Assembly: GCA_018715105.1 (NCBI GenBank) | Contig: DVMG01000142.1 | Span: 1 to 13,492 of the forward strand | Length of the DNA stretch: 13,492 nt | Origin: Candidatus Ventricola intestinavium | GTDB taxonomy: Bacteria > Bacillota > Clostridia > Christensenellales > Aristaeellaceae | Direction: 5' to 3' | In this document: in pieces, positions 5,667-13,459 of the stretch | How positions within the stretch are numbered: the stretch's first letter is position 1 | How the letters are laid out: the number at the start of each line of letters is the position of its first letter | Position numbers and translations under genes: made by a program | The notes under the pieces: generated by a model | What the model was told of the DNA's origin: nothing | Databases searched by the model: none | Seen by the model: only the letters and a program-made list of their open reading frames with translations

Positions 5667-8600
5667 ATGTTTACGATGGAAAACGTATACGAGGCCATGG
5701 ATAATCCGGTTTATTTTACGCGGGGAAAGAATTATGAAAGGGAGGGACGGGTTGAGCGCCTTGATCTGGAGACGCCGGAAGGCCGGCTTGAGGGGCGCGG
5801 TGTGGTGCGCGGATACGGCGAATATTACGATGTGGAATTTACGTATAACCTGTCCGCAGAGAAAATGATGAGCTGCTCGTGCAGCTGCCCGCTGTATGCA
5901 CGCACGCAGGAACCCTGCAAGCATGTGGCGGCCCTGATGATCCATGCGTGCCACAGGCTCCGAAACAGGGGGTCTTCCCTGGAGGCGGCCGCAAAAGCGA
6001 AGAAACAGAGCGCTCAGCAGATCTGGGAACGCCTGATGCGCGAACAGAAGGAAAGAATCCGGCGCGAGGAGGAAAGGCGCGCGGCCCAGGAGCGCGCCCG
6101 CACCGACTCGTATATCGCCCGGCTGATTGAAGAAGGGGAAGCGGGCCGGATCCGGCGCATGGAGACCCTCGCCGGGGAGGAAAAAAAGAAAGTGCGGCTG
6201 GATCCCATCCTCAGCATGGAAAACGACTATGTGGGACTGGAAATGAAGATCGGCAGGACGCGCACGTATGTGGTGCGCAACCTGTGGGAATTCGCTTCGC
6301 GCGTGCGCATGCGTGAGCGCACCGTCTACGGCAAGGAACTGACGTTTTCTCACACCGAGAGCGAGCTGGAAGAGCGGGACGCCGCGCTGATGCGGCATAT
6401 CGTGCTGCTCGCGCAGACGGTCTCCCCGCAGCAGAAGGCGCAGATGCGCCTGACCGGCGCGATGCTTGATCAGACGATGCGGCTGCTCATGGGGCGCGAC
6501 GTCCTTGTGCGCAGAGGGGATGGGACGCTGGCGAACGCACGGGTGACGCAGGGGGATGCCGCGCTGACGGTGAGACTCAAGAAAACGCAGGAGGGCACGA
6601 GCCTGCGCGTCGATTTGGGAAAGATGCTGGCGGGAGACACCGGCGCGTATTGGTTTGCCGGGGAAGAAATCCTCTGCCTATATGGCGAGGCGTTTGAACG
6701 CATAGCCGGGCTTGTGCGCGTGGCGAAGGACTATCCGAAGGGGCTGTGCCTGAGGGAAGAGCAGCTTGACGCGATATGCGCCCAGGTGCTTGCGCCCGCG
6801 CGCGCCTGCCTGACGGTGGCACAGGGGCAGAAGCTGCTGCTTGAGCATATGCCCGCGCCCATGACGGCTCATTATTATTTGGATGCGGAAGATGCGGCGG
6901 AAGGAGGCGGGCGCCTGCTCTGCCGGGTGAGCTATGAGTACGGCGGCCGGCACGTGGCGCCGGAAGAGACCGCGGAGGGTATCCGGCGGGATGCCCTGCT
7001 CGAACGCCGAGCACTTGAAGCGGTGAAACGGCTGTTTCCGGAACGGATCCGACCGGACGAATACGCCTTTTCCGGCACGGATGAGGCCGTGTTTGACCGC
7101 CTGGCCAGCGCGCCTGAGCAGCTGCGCTCTCTGGGAGAAGTGTATGTCTCCCAGCGTCTGGCCGGCCTGAACGTGAGAACCCGGCGCACCCTCTCCTTCG
7201 GGGTAACGCAGTCGGGCACGCAGCTGCTCGCATGCGCGGACATGGGCGGCTATACCCAGGAGGATCTGGAGGCGGCGTATGCGGCATACCGGCAAAAGCG
7301 CCGGTATGTGCGCCTGAGGAACGGTGCCTTCCTTTCCGGAGAGGCGCTTGAGCAGGCGGCACAGGCGGCTCAGATTGTGCAGGGGCTCGGCGTGACGGCG
7401 GAAGCGCTGGAAAAGGGGACGGATATCCCGGCGGCCCGGGTTTTGTATATGGAGGACGCGATTCAGGAACGGGAAGGAATGTCGCTCACCACATCGGACG
7501 CCGTTGCGGCCTGGCTTCGGAGGCTTCGCGAGGCGCGGGGCGTGCAGGCCCAGGCGCCGTCTTCCCTGCGGGCCGAGCTCCGCCCCTACCAGAGAACGGG
7601 CCTTTCCTGGCTGTGCGCGCTTTCCCATGCGGGATTCGGCGGCATTCTGGCGGACGATATGGGGCTTGGCAAGACCGTGCAGGCGCTGGCGCTTCTTCTG
7701 CATGAAAAGGAAGAGGGGCATGCCGTGCGCGCGCTGGTGGTATGCCCGGCTTCTTTGCAGCTCAACTGGAAGGCCGAGGCCCTGCGGTTTGCTCCCTCGC
7801 TTTCCTGCAGCGTGCTGATGGGGCCCGCGCAGGGGAGGGAAAGGGAGATCCGGGAAGGACAGGCAGAGCTGATGATCACCTCCTACGATCAGCTCAAGCG
7901 GGATATATGCGCTTATGAAGGAAAGACATTCACCCATGTGCTGCTTGACGAGGCGCAGACCATCAAAAACGCCGCCTCGCATGGGGCGAAGGCGGTCAAG
8001 GCGCTGCGTGCCGCGCATCGCTTTGCGATGACCGGCACGCCGATTGAAAACAGGCTGAGCGAGCTGTGGTCGATTTTTGATTTTCTGATGCCCGGCTATC
8101 TGTACGGCTACAAGCGGTTCAGGGAGCGCTTTGAGGTACCCATCGTGCGCGAGGGGGATGAGCAGGCCCGCAGGAATCTGCACGGAATGGTCGCCCCTTT
8201 CATCCTGCGCAGGATGAAAAAGGATGTGCTGGATGAACTGCCTGAAAAGGTGGACATGACGCTGACCAGCGAGATGACGCCGGAACAGGGCAGGCTCTAC
8301 CGCGCGTATCTTATGCGGATGCAGAAGGAGACAGAGGGACGATCCCTGGACGCACAGGGAAGGATGCAGCTGCTGGCAGGCCTGACGCGGCTTCGCCAGC
8401 TGTGCTGCGATCCCAGGCTGTGCTTGGAAGGATATGCCGGGGGATCGGGGAAGCTCGTCCAGGCTGTGGACATGGTGCGCACGATGACGCAGGAGGGGCA
8501 CCGCATTTTGCTGTTTTCCCAGTTTACCTCCATGTTGGCGCTTCTGGAGGAGGCTCTCGCCAAGGAGGGAATCCGCACGCTCAAACTCACGGGTGAGACG

Positions 8601-8954
8601 CCGAAACTGGCGCGCATGCGCCTGGTGGACGCTTTCAACGCCGGAGAAGCGCCCGTGTTTCTGATCTCGCTGAAGGCAGGCGGGACGGGCCTTAACCTCA
8701 CCGGCGCGGATGTCGTCATCCACTATGATCCATGGTGGAACACCGCTGCGCAGAATCAGGCCACGGACCGGGCTTACCGCATCGGCCAGACACGGGGCGT
8801 GCAGGTGATCTCCCTGATCGCTTCCGGAACCATTGAGGAACGCATTCTTCTGCTTCAGAGAGAAAAGCAGGCGCTCAGCGACGGTGTGCTCTCGGGCCCG
8901 GAGACGCTTTTCACGCTCAGCGATCAGATGCTGCGGCAAATCCTGCATGCATGA
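5667..8954 (+). CDS. SWIM zinc finger-containing SNF2-family helicase (YwqA-like)
   Basis: The protein has 1095 residues. An N-terminal SWIM zinc finger has C72-S-C74 and C84-K-H86. A basic coiled-coil-like stretch covers about 104-145. Residues about 200-600 fit the bacterial SNF2-associated region. The SNF2 ATPase follows: Walker A D664-MGLGKT670, DEAQ box D761-EAQ764, then MTGTPIENRLSELWSIFDF. The helicase C domain ends with QATDRAYRIGQ (1031-1041), whose arginines serve as motif VI. All ATPase motifs are intact, so it should be an active DNA translocase that remodels protein-DNA complexes. B. subtilis YwqA has this architecture and is usually linked to DNA repair or transcription, but the exact role in this organism is unknown. 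The ATG at 5667 is preceded by AAGAGGG (5652-5658), 8 nt away; ATG at 5676 is an alternative. It stands alone, divergent from thpR and convergent with the DUF255-like gene. A defence role is possible for SNF2 proteins in general, but no defence partner is adjacent. Confidence 0.95.
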   Translation: MFTMENVYEAMDNPVYFTRGKNYEREGRVERLDLETPEGRLEGRGVVRGYGEYYDVEFTYNLSAEKMMSCSCSCPLYARTQEPCKHVAALMIHACHRLRNRGSSLEAAAKAKKQSAQQIWERLMREQKERIRREEERRAAQERARTDSYIARLIEEGEAGRIRRMETLAGEEKKKVRLDPILSMENDYVGLEMKIGRTRTYVVRNLWEFASRVRMRERTVYGKELTFSHTESELEERDAALMRHIVLLAQTVSPQQKAQMRLTGAMLDQTMRLLMGRDVLVRRGDGTLANARVTQGDAALTVRLKKTQEGTSLRVDLGKMLAGDTGAYWFAGEEILCLYGEAFERIAGLVRVAKDYPKGLCLREEQLDAICAQVLAPARACLTVAQGQKLLLEHMPAPMTAHYYLDAEDAAEGGGRLLCRVSYEYGGRHVAPEETAEGIRRDALLERRALEAVKRLFPERIRPDEYAFSGTDEAVFDRLASAPEQLRSLGEVYVSQRLAGLNVRTRRTLSFGVTQSGTQLLACADMGGYTQEDLEAAYAAYRQKRRYVRLRNGAFLSGEALEQAAQAAQIVQGLGVTAEALEKGTDIPAARVLYMEDAIQEREGMSLTTSDAVAAWLRRLREARGVQAQAPSSLRAELRPYQRTGLSWLCALSHAGFGGILADDMGLGKTVQALALLLHEKEEGHAVRALVVCPASLQLNWKAEALRFAPSLSCSVLMGPAQGREREIREGQAELMITSYDQLKRDICAYEGKTFTHVLLDEAQTIKNAASHGAKAVKALRAAHRFAMTGTPIENRLSELWSIFDFLMPGYLYGYKRFRERFEVPIVREGDEQARRNLHGMVAPFILRRMKKDVLDELPEKVDMTLTSEMTPEQGRLYRAYLMRMQKETEGRSLDAQGRMQLLAGLTRLRQLCCDPRLCLEGYAGGSGKLVQAVDMVRTMTQEGHRILLFSQFTSMLALLEEALAKEGIRTLKLTGETPKLARMRLVDAFNAGEAPVFLISLKAGGTGLNLTGADVVIHYDPWWNTAAQNQATDRAYRIGQTRGVQVISLIASGTIEERILLLQREKQALSDGVLSGPETLFTLSDQMLRQILHA

Positions 8955-8957
8955 GGG

Positions 8958-10766
8958 CTATCTTGTAACCGCGTCGATGAGCGCCGCACAGGCAAGCGGC
9001 TGCTCGCGCACGGCGGGCGCGGATGCGGCCCAGATGGCATCGATGGCTTCGGCGTAATGCGCGTCGGGCCGCTGGGCATGCGCCAGGCGCAGCGCATGCA
9101 CGAGCAGCGCGGCGGGCGAGGGAAGTTCCCCGTCGTAGACGGCGGGAATGCGGGGAAGAAACGCGGCCGGATCCTGCGGAGTATGCATGGGCAGACCATC
9201 CCTGTCAAGAAAAGCGTGCAGAGCGGCGCCAAGCAGGCGAAGGCCGCCGGCCTGGTAAGCTTCCATTCCCTCCCCCTGCCCCAATGTGAGCAAGGCGAGG
9301 GCAAGCGCTGCGCTCGCGCCGCACGTGGCCTGCGCATGCAGAGGGCTGACAGGCGCACAGGAAGGCGCAAGCCCCCCGCTTCCGGCAGAAGGAAGCGCGA
9401 TGAGGAAGGAAACCGCCCGCTGAGCGGCCTGCGTATAGCGCGTCTCGCCCAACCGGCGGCCGCAAAGCGCGAACACGGCCGCGGCCAGAGCGCAATCCTC
9501 AGTGAGCACATGGGGAGCAAGCTGAGGCTGGCTGCGCGCGGCCCGCACGCGGGCCAGGGCGGGGGTCACGCGGCGCAGAAAGGCGGTATCCTCCGGTGTC
9601 AAAGACGCGGAAAGCGTGGGGGTGAGCGGCGGCGTATCCATGGAATGACGGGAACGGGAAGCATCCGAAGGCACGGGGGAAAACCGGCTGGGTGTCACCT
9701 GCGGCAGTTCCCCCGCCTGCTGACGGCGCAGATTCAGAAGACGCGCCGCGCGCAGGCCATCTTCATTGCCCAAGGCGGCGCATACCTGCTCAGGCGTGAA
9801 GGCAAAGCTCTCCCTTGACGCCCGAAGATAAGGCGCCAATCCTCCGCCGGCCAGGGAGCAGGCGTTCAAAAGAAAGTCAAGCGCGCGCACGGCTTCGCTG
9901 CGGCGTCCATCCTCAAGGAGGATCAAAGCGAGCAGCGCGCCGATCCCCAGCGGCTTTTCCGGCACAAAGACCCGCCAGTCATCGGTCAGGGTCGCCCTGA
10001 AAAAGGAGCCGTCCAGAGGATCGTAAAGGGAGGAGGCAAGCATGGCGTCGAGCGCGCGCGTCAGGGAGGTATGCGCACGGCTGTCTCCCCGCGCGGCAGC
10101 CTGCTGCAGATAGCGAAGCGCGCTGACCATGGGAGACTTGATCTCCCCAAAGCCGCCGTTTCGGGGATCCTCGACCGCTTCCAACGCGCGGGAAAGATCG
10201 TGAGATGCATCCCGGGGGGAATAGGGCCTGCGCAGAGGCGCCGGACGGAAAGAACGCATCACCTGCGCGGCCTGGCCGATGAACCCCGCCAGATTTTGGG
10301 AAAAGCGCCTGTCGGCCTGATACAGCCAGACATACAGACGGGATGGATCGAGCGGAAAGCCGGCCGGAGGCAGCGGCGCGGCCAGGAAGGGCCGCGCGTC
10401 ATCCAGCAAAAGAGCGCAGAGGGGCAGCGCCCCCTCCTGAGAAAAAAGGGCGCCGGCACGCTGACAGAGCAGCTCGACATCCGGGCGTGTGCCGGGAGAC
10501 AGGTGCACGGGCACCGTGCGCTCCGTAATCTGCATGGCGAGAGAGGGGTCTGAAAATGCGGGGGAGAGTTCCCCGATGACGAGAAAAACCGGCACGCGGC
10601 GCACGCGCGCCTGATCAAAAGCCTGTGCGCCAAACGGCAGAAACGAGGGCGGCCCCCCTTCGGGGGGAAGAAATGCCTCACGGGCATCCGGCTGCGGATC
10701 CGGCAGAGGCGTCCGGCGAGGGGTTTCTGCCGGCGTGGAGGAAGGAGGCCATGAAGAAGCGCGCAT
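8958..10766 (-). CDS. YyaL/DUF255-like protein lacking the thioredoxin cysteines
   Basis: The 602-residue protein is shorter than the usual ~680 for this family. Residues about 40-175 match the N-terminal thioredoxin-like domain (FLPFGAQAFDQARVRRVPVFLVIGE), but ELSPAFSDP (66-74) stands where relatives have the C-H-W-C active site. Residues about 190-600 match the alpha/alpha-barrel, N-acylglucosamine epimerase-like part: GGFGEIKSP (204-212), YDPLDGSFFR (248-257) and DDWRVFVPEKPLG (262-274) correspond to family blocks GGFG-x-x-KFP, LGGGFHRY and W-x-VPHFEKMLYD, with several conserved His and Glu replaced. It is therefore probably a non-catalytic or altered relative. Residues 1-38 are Pro-rich, look disordered and contain PPEGG encoded by a palindrome. 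AAAAAGGA (10776-10783) lies 9 nt before the ATG. The stop is 3 bp from the helicase stop. It follows rapZ in the same direction but has its own candidate promoter. Alternative: a glycoside-hydrolase-like barrel protein of unknown substrate. Confidence 0.8.
   Translation of the reverse strand: MRASSWPPSSTPAETPRRTPLPDPQPDAREAFLPPEGGPPSFLPFGAQAFDQARVRRVPVFLVIGELSPAFSDPSLAMQITERTVPVHLSPGTRPDVELLCQRAGALFSQEGALPLCALLLDDARPFLAAPLPPAGFPLDPSRLYVWLYQADRRFSQNLAGFIGQAAQVMRSFRPAPLRRPYSPRDASHDLSRALEAVEDPRNGGFGEIKSPMVSALRYLQQAAARGDSRAHTSLTRALDAMLASSLYDPLDGSFFRATLTDDWRVFVPEKPLGIGALLALILLEDGRRSEAVRALDFLLNACSLAGGGLAPYLRASRESFAFTPEQVCAALGNEDGLRAARLLNLRRQQAGELPQVTPSRFSPVPSDASRSRHSMDTPPLTPTLSASLTPEDTAFLRRVTPALARVRAARSQPQLAPHVLTEDCALAAAVFALCGRRLGETRYTQAAQRAVSFLIALPSAGSGGLAPSCAPVSPLHAQATCGASAALALALLTLGQGEGMEAYQAGGLRLLGAALHAFLDRDGLPMHTPQDPAAFLPRIPAVYDGELPSPAALLVHALRLAHAQRPDAHYAEAIDAIWAASAPAVREQPLACAALIDAVTR
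10653..10666. repeat. CCCCCCTTCGGGGG palindrome, copy 2
   Basis: The palindrome extends to a perfect CCCCCC-TTC-GGGGGG (10653-10667) and lies inside the DUF255-like coding region, where it encodes PPEGG in a poorly constrained N-terminal segment. Copy 1 is at 4769-4782 in noncoding DNA. Confidence 0.55.
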
Positions 10767-10818
10767 AGGATCCCATCCTTTTTATCGTTTGGGGTCAGCA
10801 TGCGCGCTTTGGCGGCAT

Positions 10819-10827
10819 CTTATACCA
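10819..10827 (-). promoter_or_regulatory. Extended -10 promoter of the DUF255-like gene
   Basis: On the minus strand TGGTATAAG is an extended -10. No good -35 is seen at 16-18 nt. It shares CATGGTATAA with the LacI-gene promoter. The predicted leader would be about 45 nt. Confidence 0.45.
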
Positions 10828-10852
10828 TGACGGATTCAAGCCGCTGCGTTTT

Positions 10853-10886
10853 CATGAGCCGGCCTTCGGCTGAGGGCCGGCTCATG
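10853..10886 (-). terminator. Strong hairpin directly after rapZ, no U-tract
   Basis: CATGAGCCGGCC (10853-10864) and GGCCGGCTCATG (10875-10886) are perfectly complementary over 12 bp with a 10-nt loop. The stem begins at the base after the rapZ stop codon. On the minus strand it is followed by AAAACGCAG rather than Us, so it may stabilise the rapZ mRNA 3' end or terminate inefficiently instead of acting as a classical intrinsic terminator. Confidence 0.5.
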
Positions 10887-11798
10887 TTATGATTTGGATG
10901 TGCCGCCTGAACGGCTGAGGCGAAACGGCCAACTGGCTTCTTCCTGGACAATGTCGCGGTGGATGACGTTGACCGTTTGCCCCAGCGCGCGCAGATGCGC
11001 GCACAGCTCTTCGCTGATGGCAACGGAACGGTGCGCCCCGCCGGTACAGCCCACGGCAATCATCAGACGGCGCTTGCCTTCGCGCTGATACAGGGGCAGG
11101 AGATAATCCACCAGCTCGTAAAGATGGGCAAGGAATTCGCGCGTCTCCTCTTTTTGAAGCACATAGTCGCGAACGGGCGCTTCAAGCCCCGTGTAGGCCC
11201 GAATCTCTTTTATATAGTAGGGATTGGGAAGAAAGCGGACGTCAAAAACCAAGTCGCTCTCCCGCGGAATGCCGCGCTTATAACCAAAGGACATGATCTC
11301 CGTGCGCAGAACTTGCTGGTTTTCCCCATGCGCGATCAGCTCGTCCACACGGGTGCAGAGCTCTTTGGGACGCAGGCCGCCCGTCGAAAGCACGTAATGG
11401 GCACACTCGCGAAGCGGCTGAAGCAGCTCGCGTTCCTTGGCGATGGCGCCTTCAAGCGTCACCCTGCCGCGCATCAGGGGGTGGTCGCGGCGCGTTTCCT
11501 TATAGCGGTCAATCAGCGTCTCGGTATCGGCCTCCAAAAAGAGGATGGAAATCTCGTGGCTGTCGCTGGCCTGGGCAATCGCGTCCAGCACCGCTTCCGC
11601 ATTGAACAGCGCACCGCTGCGGGAATCCACCCCCAGCGCCACGGGCATATCCAGCTCCACTTTTTCGCACAGTGTAAACGCCTGGGCCAGCAGAAGCGGA
11701 GGCAGGTTGTCGATGCATTGATAGCCGCTGTCCTCCAAGTGGCGCAGCACGCTGGTTTTTCCTGCACCGGACAGGCCGGTAACGATCAGAAACCTCAT
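10887..11798 (-). CDS. rapZ: RapZ/YvcJ-type nucleotide-binding protein (RNase adapter family)
   Basis: The 303-residue protein has the family's full length (about 285-300). Walker A G8-LSGAGKT15 is directly after the first strand, GVDSR (56-60) is the Walker-B-like region, and SYxxRRDHPL-type helix (98-108, DRYKETRRDHP) and SFGYKRGIP (170-178) are diagnostic. DVRFLPNPYY (186-195) and GCTGGAHRS (250-258) complete the C-terminal domain. In E. coli RapZ directs RNase E to the small RNA GlmZ and so controls GlmS, hence amino-sugar supply. In Gram-positives YvcJ binds and hydrolyses nucleotides, and its role is less clear. The ATG at 11798 is chosen because AAAGGA (11809-11814) lies 10 nt upstream and Walker A then falls at residue 8; an upstream TTG would overlap the murB stop. 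It follows murB by 32 bp, an operon. The usual next genes, yvcK and whiA, are absent. Confidence 0.95.
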   Translation of the reverse strand: MRFLIVTGLSGAGKTSVLRHLEDSGYQCIDNLPPLLLAQAFTLCEKVELDMPVALGVDSRSGALFNAEAVLDAIAQASDSHEISILFLEADTETLIDRYKETRRDHPLMRGRVTLEGAIAKERELLQPLRECAHYVLSTGGLRPKELCTRVDELIAHGENQQVLRTEIMSFGYKRGIPRESDLVFDVRFLPNPYYIKEIRAYTGLEAPVRDYVLQKEETREFLAHLYELVDYLLPLYQREGKRRLMIAVGCTGGAHRSVAISEELCAHLRALGQTVNVIHRDIVQEEASWPFRLSRSGGTSKS

Positions 11799-11830
11799 GT
11801 TTTTTAAATCCTTTCGTATGGGCGCGCGGC

Positions 11831-12751
11831 TCAACCGGCCTCCTCGCCGAGGATGCGCACCTCCGGCTCCAGATGTACGCCGGTGGCATCCTGAACACGC
11901 CGCGTGACTTCTGTGATGAGCGTGAGGATGTCCCGCGCGGTCGCGCCGCCGAGATTGATGATGAATCCGGCATGCTTTTCACTTACCTGCGCATTGCCCA
12001 CGCGCAGGCCGCGCAGACCGCATTCGTCAATAAGACGGGCGGCAAACAGGCCCTCGGGCCGCTTGAATGTGCTGCCTGCGCTGGGATATTCGAGGGGCTG
12101 CTTTTCGCGGCGGGCGCGGGAAAGCGCCTCCATGCGCTCGCGTAGGGCAGAGGGATCGCCCGGCGAAAGGGACAGCGTGACATCCGTCACCACAACGCCC
12201 GCATCCATCATGGCGCTGTGCCGGTAGGAAAAATCGAGCTTGGGACCGGAAAAGGAAAGGGGTTTGCCGTCGGAGAGGGCAATGGCATCCACCCGCGTCA
12301 CGACCTGGGAAAGCTCGCCGCCGTACGCTCCGGCATTCATGATGGAGCCGCCGCCGATGGTGCCGGGAATTCCCGCCAGCTCTGCAAGGCCGGCAAGCCC
12401 CTGCCCCTGAGCAAAGGAAGCGACTGCGTGCAGCGAGGCGCCGGCCTGCGCCAGCACAAGGTTCCCCTCTCGGCGGATGGCGGAACAGCTTCCGGCCAGG
12501 CGCAGCACCAAACCACGGATTCCACCGTCCAACACCAGAAGGTTGGAGCCGTTGCCGATGACCGTTACAGGCACGCCGGCGTGCCTGGCGGCACGAAGCG
12601 CGACCGTGACATCTTCAGCAGAGGCGATATCAACCAGCACATCGGCCTCCCCGCCGACACGGAACGTGGTGTAGCGCGCCATGGGCGCACGGGGAATGAT
12701 GCGCTCGGGCGCAAAGTTGGCCTGAACAAGCGATTGAATCAGGGTGTCCAT
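11831..12751 (-). CDS. murB: UDP-N-acetylenolpyruvoylglucosamine reductase, type II
   Basis: The 306-residue protein has the length of Gram-positive MurB. The FAD-binding domain shows TTFRVGG (28-34), VIGNGSNLLV (64-73), LAELAGIPGTIGG (122-134) and NAGAYGGE (139-146). The substrate domain has FSYRHS (174-179) in place of the usual F-x-YR-x-S, the catalytic serine block GSTFKRP (226-232, S227) and PEVR with the acid E297. The lack of the extra Tyr loop makes it type II. It reduces UDP-GlcNAc-enolpyruvate to UDP-MurNAc with NADPH, the second committed step of peptidoglycan precursor synthesis in the cytoplasm. GGGAGG lies 6 nt before the ATG. It is the first gene of a murB-rapZ operon with its own sigma-A promoter. 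Confidence 0.98.
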   Translation of the reverse strand: MDTLIQSLVQANFAPERIIPRAPMARYTTFRVGGEADVLVDIASAEDVTVALRAARHAGVPVTVIGNGSNLLVLDGGIRGLVLRLAGSCSAIRREGNLVLAQAGASLHAVASFAQGQGLAGLAELAGIPGTIGGGSIMNAGAYGGELSQVVTRVDAIALSDGKPLSFSGPKLDFSYRHSAMMDAGVVVTDVTLSLSPGDPSALRERMEALSRARREKQPLEYPSAGSTFKRPEGLFAARLIDECGLRGLRVGNAQVSEKHAGFIINLGGATARDILTLITEVTRRVQDATGVHLEPEVRILGEEAG

Positions 12752-12778
12752 GATATCCTCCCGGTTTTCATTGCCTTT

Positions 12779-12807
12779 ATTGTACCCTAATACGATGCGT
12801 TACACAA
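12779..12807 (-). promoter_or_regulatory. Sigma-A promoter of the murB-rapZ operon
   Basis: On the minus strand TTGTGT (12802-12807) is followed after 17 nt by TACAAT (12779-12784). The predicted start near 12772 leaves about 20 nt of leader. The -35 lies only 7 nt from the stop codon of the preceding gene, with no terminator between them. Confidence 0.75.
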
Positions 12808-12814
12808 GAAAAAG

Positions 12815-13366
12815 TTATGTGCCGTCCACGGCTTCCGATGGAATTTCGTGCAGATAAGAGAGAAAGCCGAGCGCGGTTTCCTTCTCTTTTGCCTGCGAGG
12901 ACACGGCACACAGGAGAGGCGTACCGGAAGGAGGATTATACAAAAGAGCGTAAAGCATCCCTTCCTGCCTTCCATGCGGCGGGACAGCTTGGCTATCCGA
13001 ATCCGTTTCAACCGGCACATGGAAAGCCTCTTCAAGAGGAAGAAAGAGGGACTGCAAAGGCAGAGAAACATCCTGTGAAAAGAGATATACATCCGGCAAC
13101 GGCTCGCTCATCTGCGTCAATTGCTGTTCATCCGCACGTATGACGCGCAGATGGACGGCCGGGTGTGTTTTCTGATAACCGGGAAGCGCTTTATAAAAAG
13201 AAGAAAGAGTATCCGCGTCCTGCGTGCACAACACGATGCGCAGCAAAACGCGTTCCGGCGTGGTGAGGGCATAGGGGCCGGAAACCGCCACAAAAATTTC
13301 CGGGGCATAAACAAGCAGCGCGCCCAGGAGAAAAAGCGCGGCTGCCTGGAAAAAACGCTTGAGCAT
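12815..13366 (-). CDS. Small membrane-anchored, solute-binding-protein-like protein
   Basis: The 183-residue protein is not assigned to a family. An N-terminal KR followed by a hydrophobic segment (about 5-28) is an uncleaved anchor or signal peptide with no lipobox. Residues 41-115 (LLRIVLCTQDADTLSSFYKALPG..., then a DVYLFSQDV strand) resemble the first lobe of family 1 extracellular solute-binding proteins, where a helix after strand 1 is followed by P-x-V-x-L-x-V and a D-V-strand. The full-length family is ~400 residues, so a whole second lobe is missing. A short acidic stretch (112-127) and a final helical segment follow. Three nearby start codons exist (13375 GTG, 13372 ATG, 13366 ATG). 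The last is chosen because AAAGGGG (13375-13381) lies 8 nt upstream, whereas the others are too close or overlap it. It is upstream of murB in the same direction without a terminator between, so readthrough into murB is possible. Confidence 0.7.
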   Translation of the reverse strand: MLKRFFQAAALFLLGALLVYAPEIFVAVSGPYALTTPERVLLRIVLCTQDADTLSSFYKALPGYQKTHPAVHLRVIRADEQQLTQMSEPLPDVYLFSQDVSLPLQSLFLPLEEAFHVPVETDSDSQAVPPHGRQEGMLYALLYNPPSGTPLLCAVSSQAKEKETALGFLSYLHEIPSEAVDGT

Positions 13367-13459
13367 GGTCATCACCCCTTTATCTTATGCCGAGAGGGCG
13401 GGAAAATTTCAGGAGGCGCCCGTCCCGAAAAAGAGGCGAAAAAAGATGAAAAAAAGGGA

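Noticed and set aside
5136..6398. A 420-codon minus-strand frame across the thpR-helicase junction
   Set aside because: It crosses thpR in another frame and the divergent promoter region, and is rich in Pro/His/Arg as expected for a shadow frame.
6678..8948. A 756-codon open frame on the minus strand
   Set aside because: It lies wholly antisense to the SNF2 helicase, whose intact ATPase motifs fix the coding strand. Long antisense frames are expected in GC-rich coding DNA.
5667..8954. SNF2 helicase as part of a phage-defence island
   Set aside because: The neighbours are ThpR and a DUF255-like protein, with no nuclease, methylase, protease or other defence partner. The architecture matches the housekeeping YwqA-like form.
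9057..9818. A 253-codon plus-strand frame within the DUF255-like gene
   Set aside because: It is an Arg/Gly-rich antisense shadow with no ribosome site, while the minus-strand frame has family-like blocks.
11799..11834. RapZ start at the upstream TTG
   Set aside because: It would overlap the murB stop and add 12 residues before the Walker A, whereas ATG 11798 has a ribosome site and the expected N-terminus.
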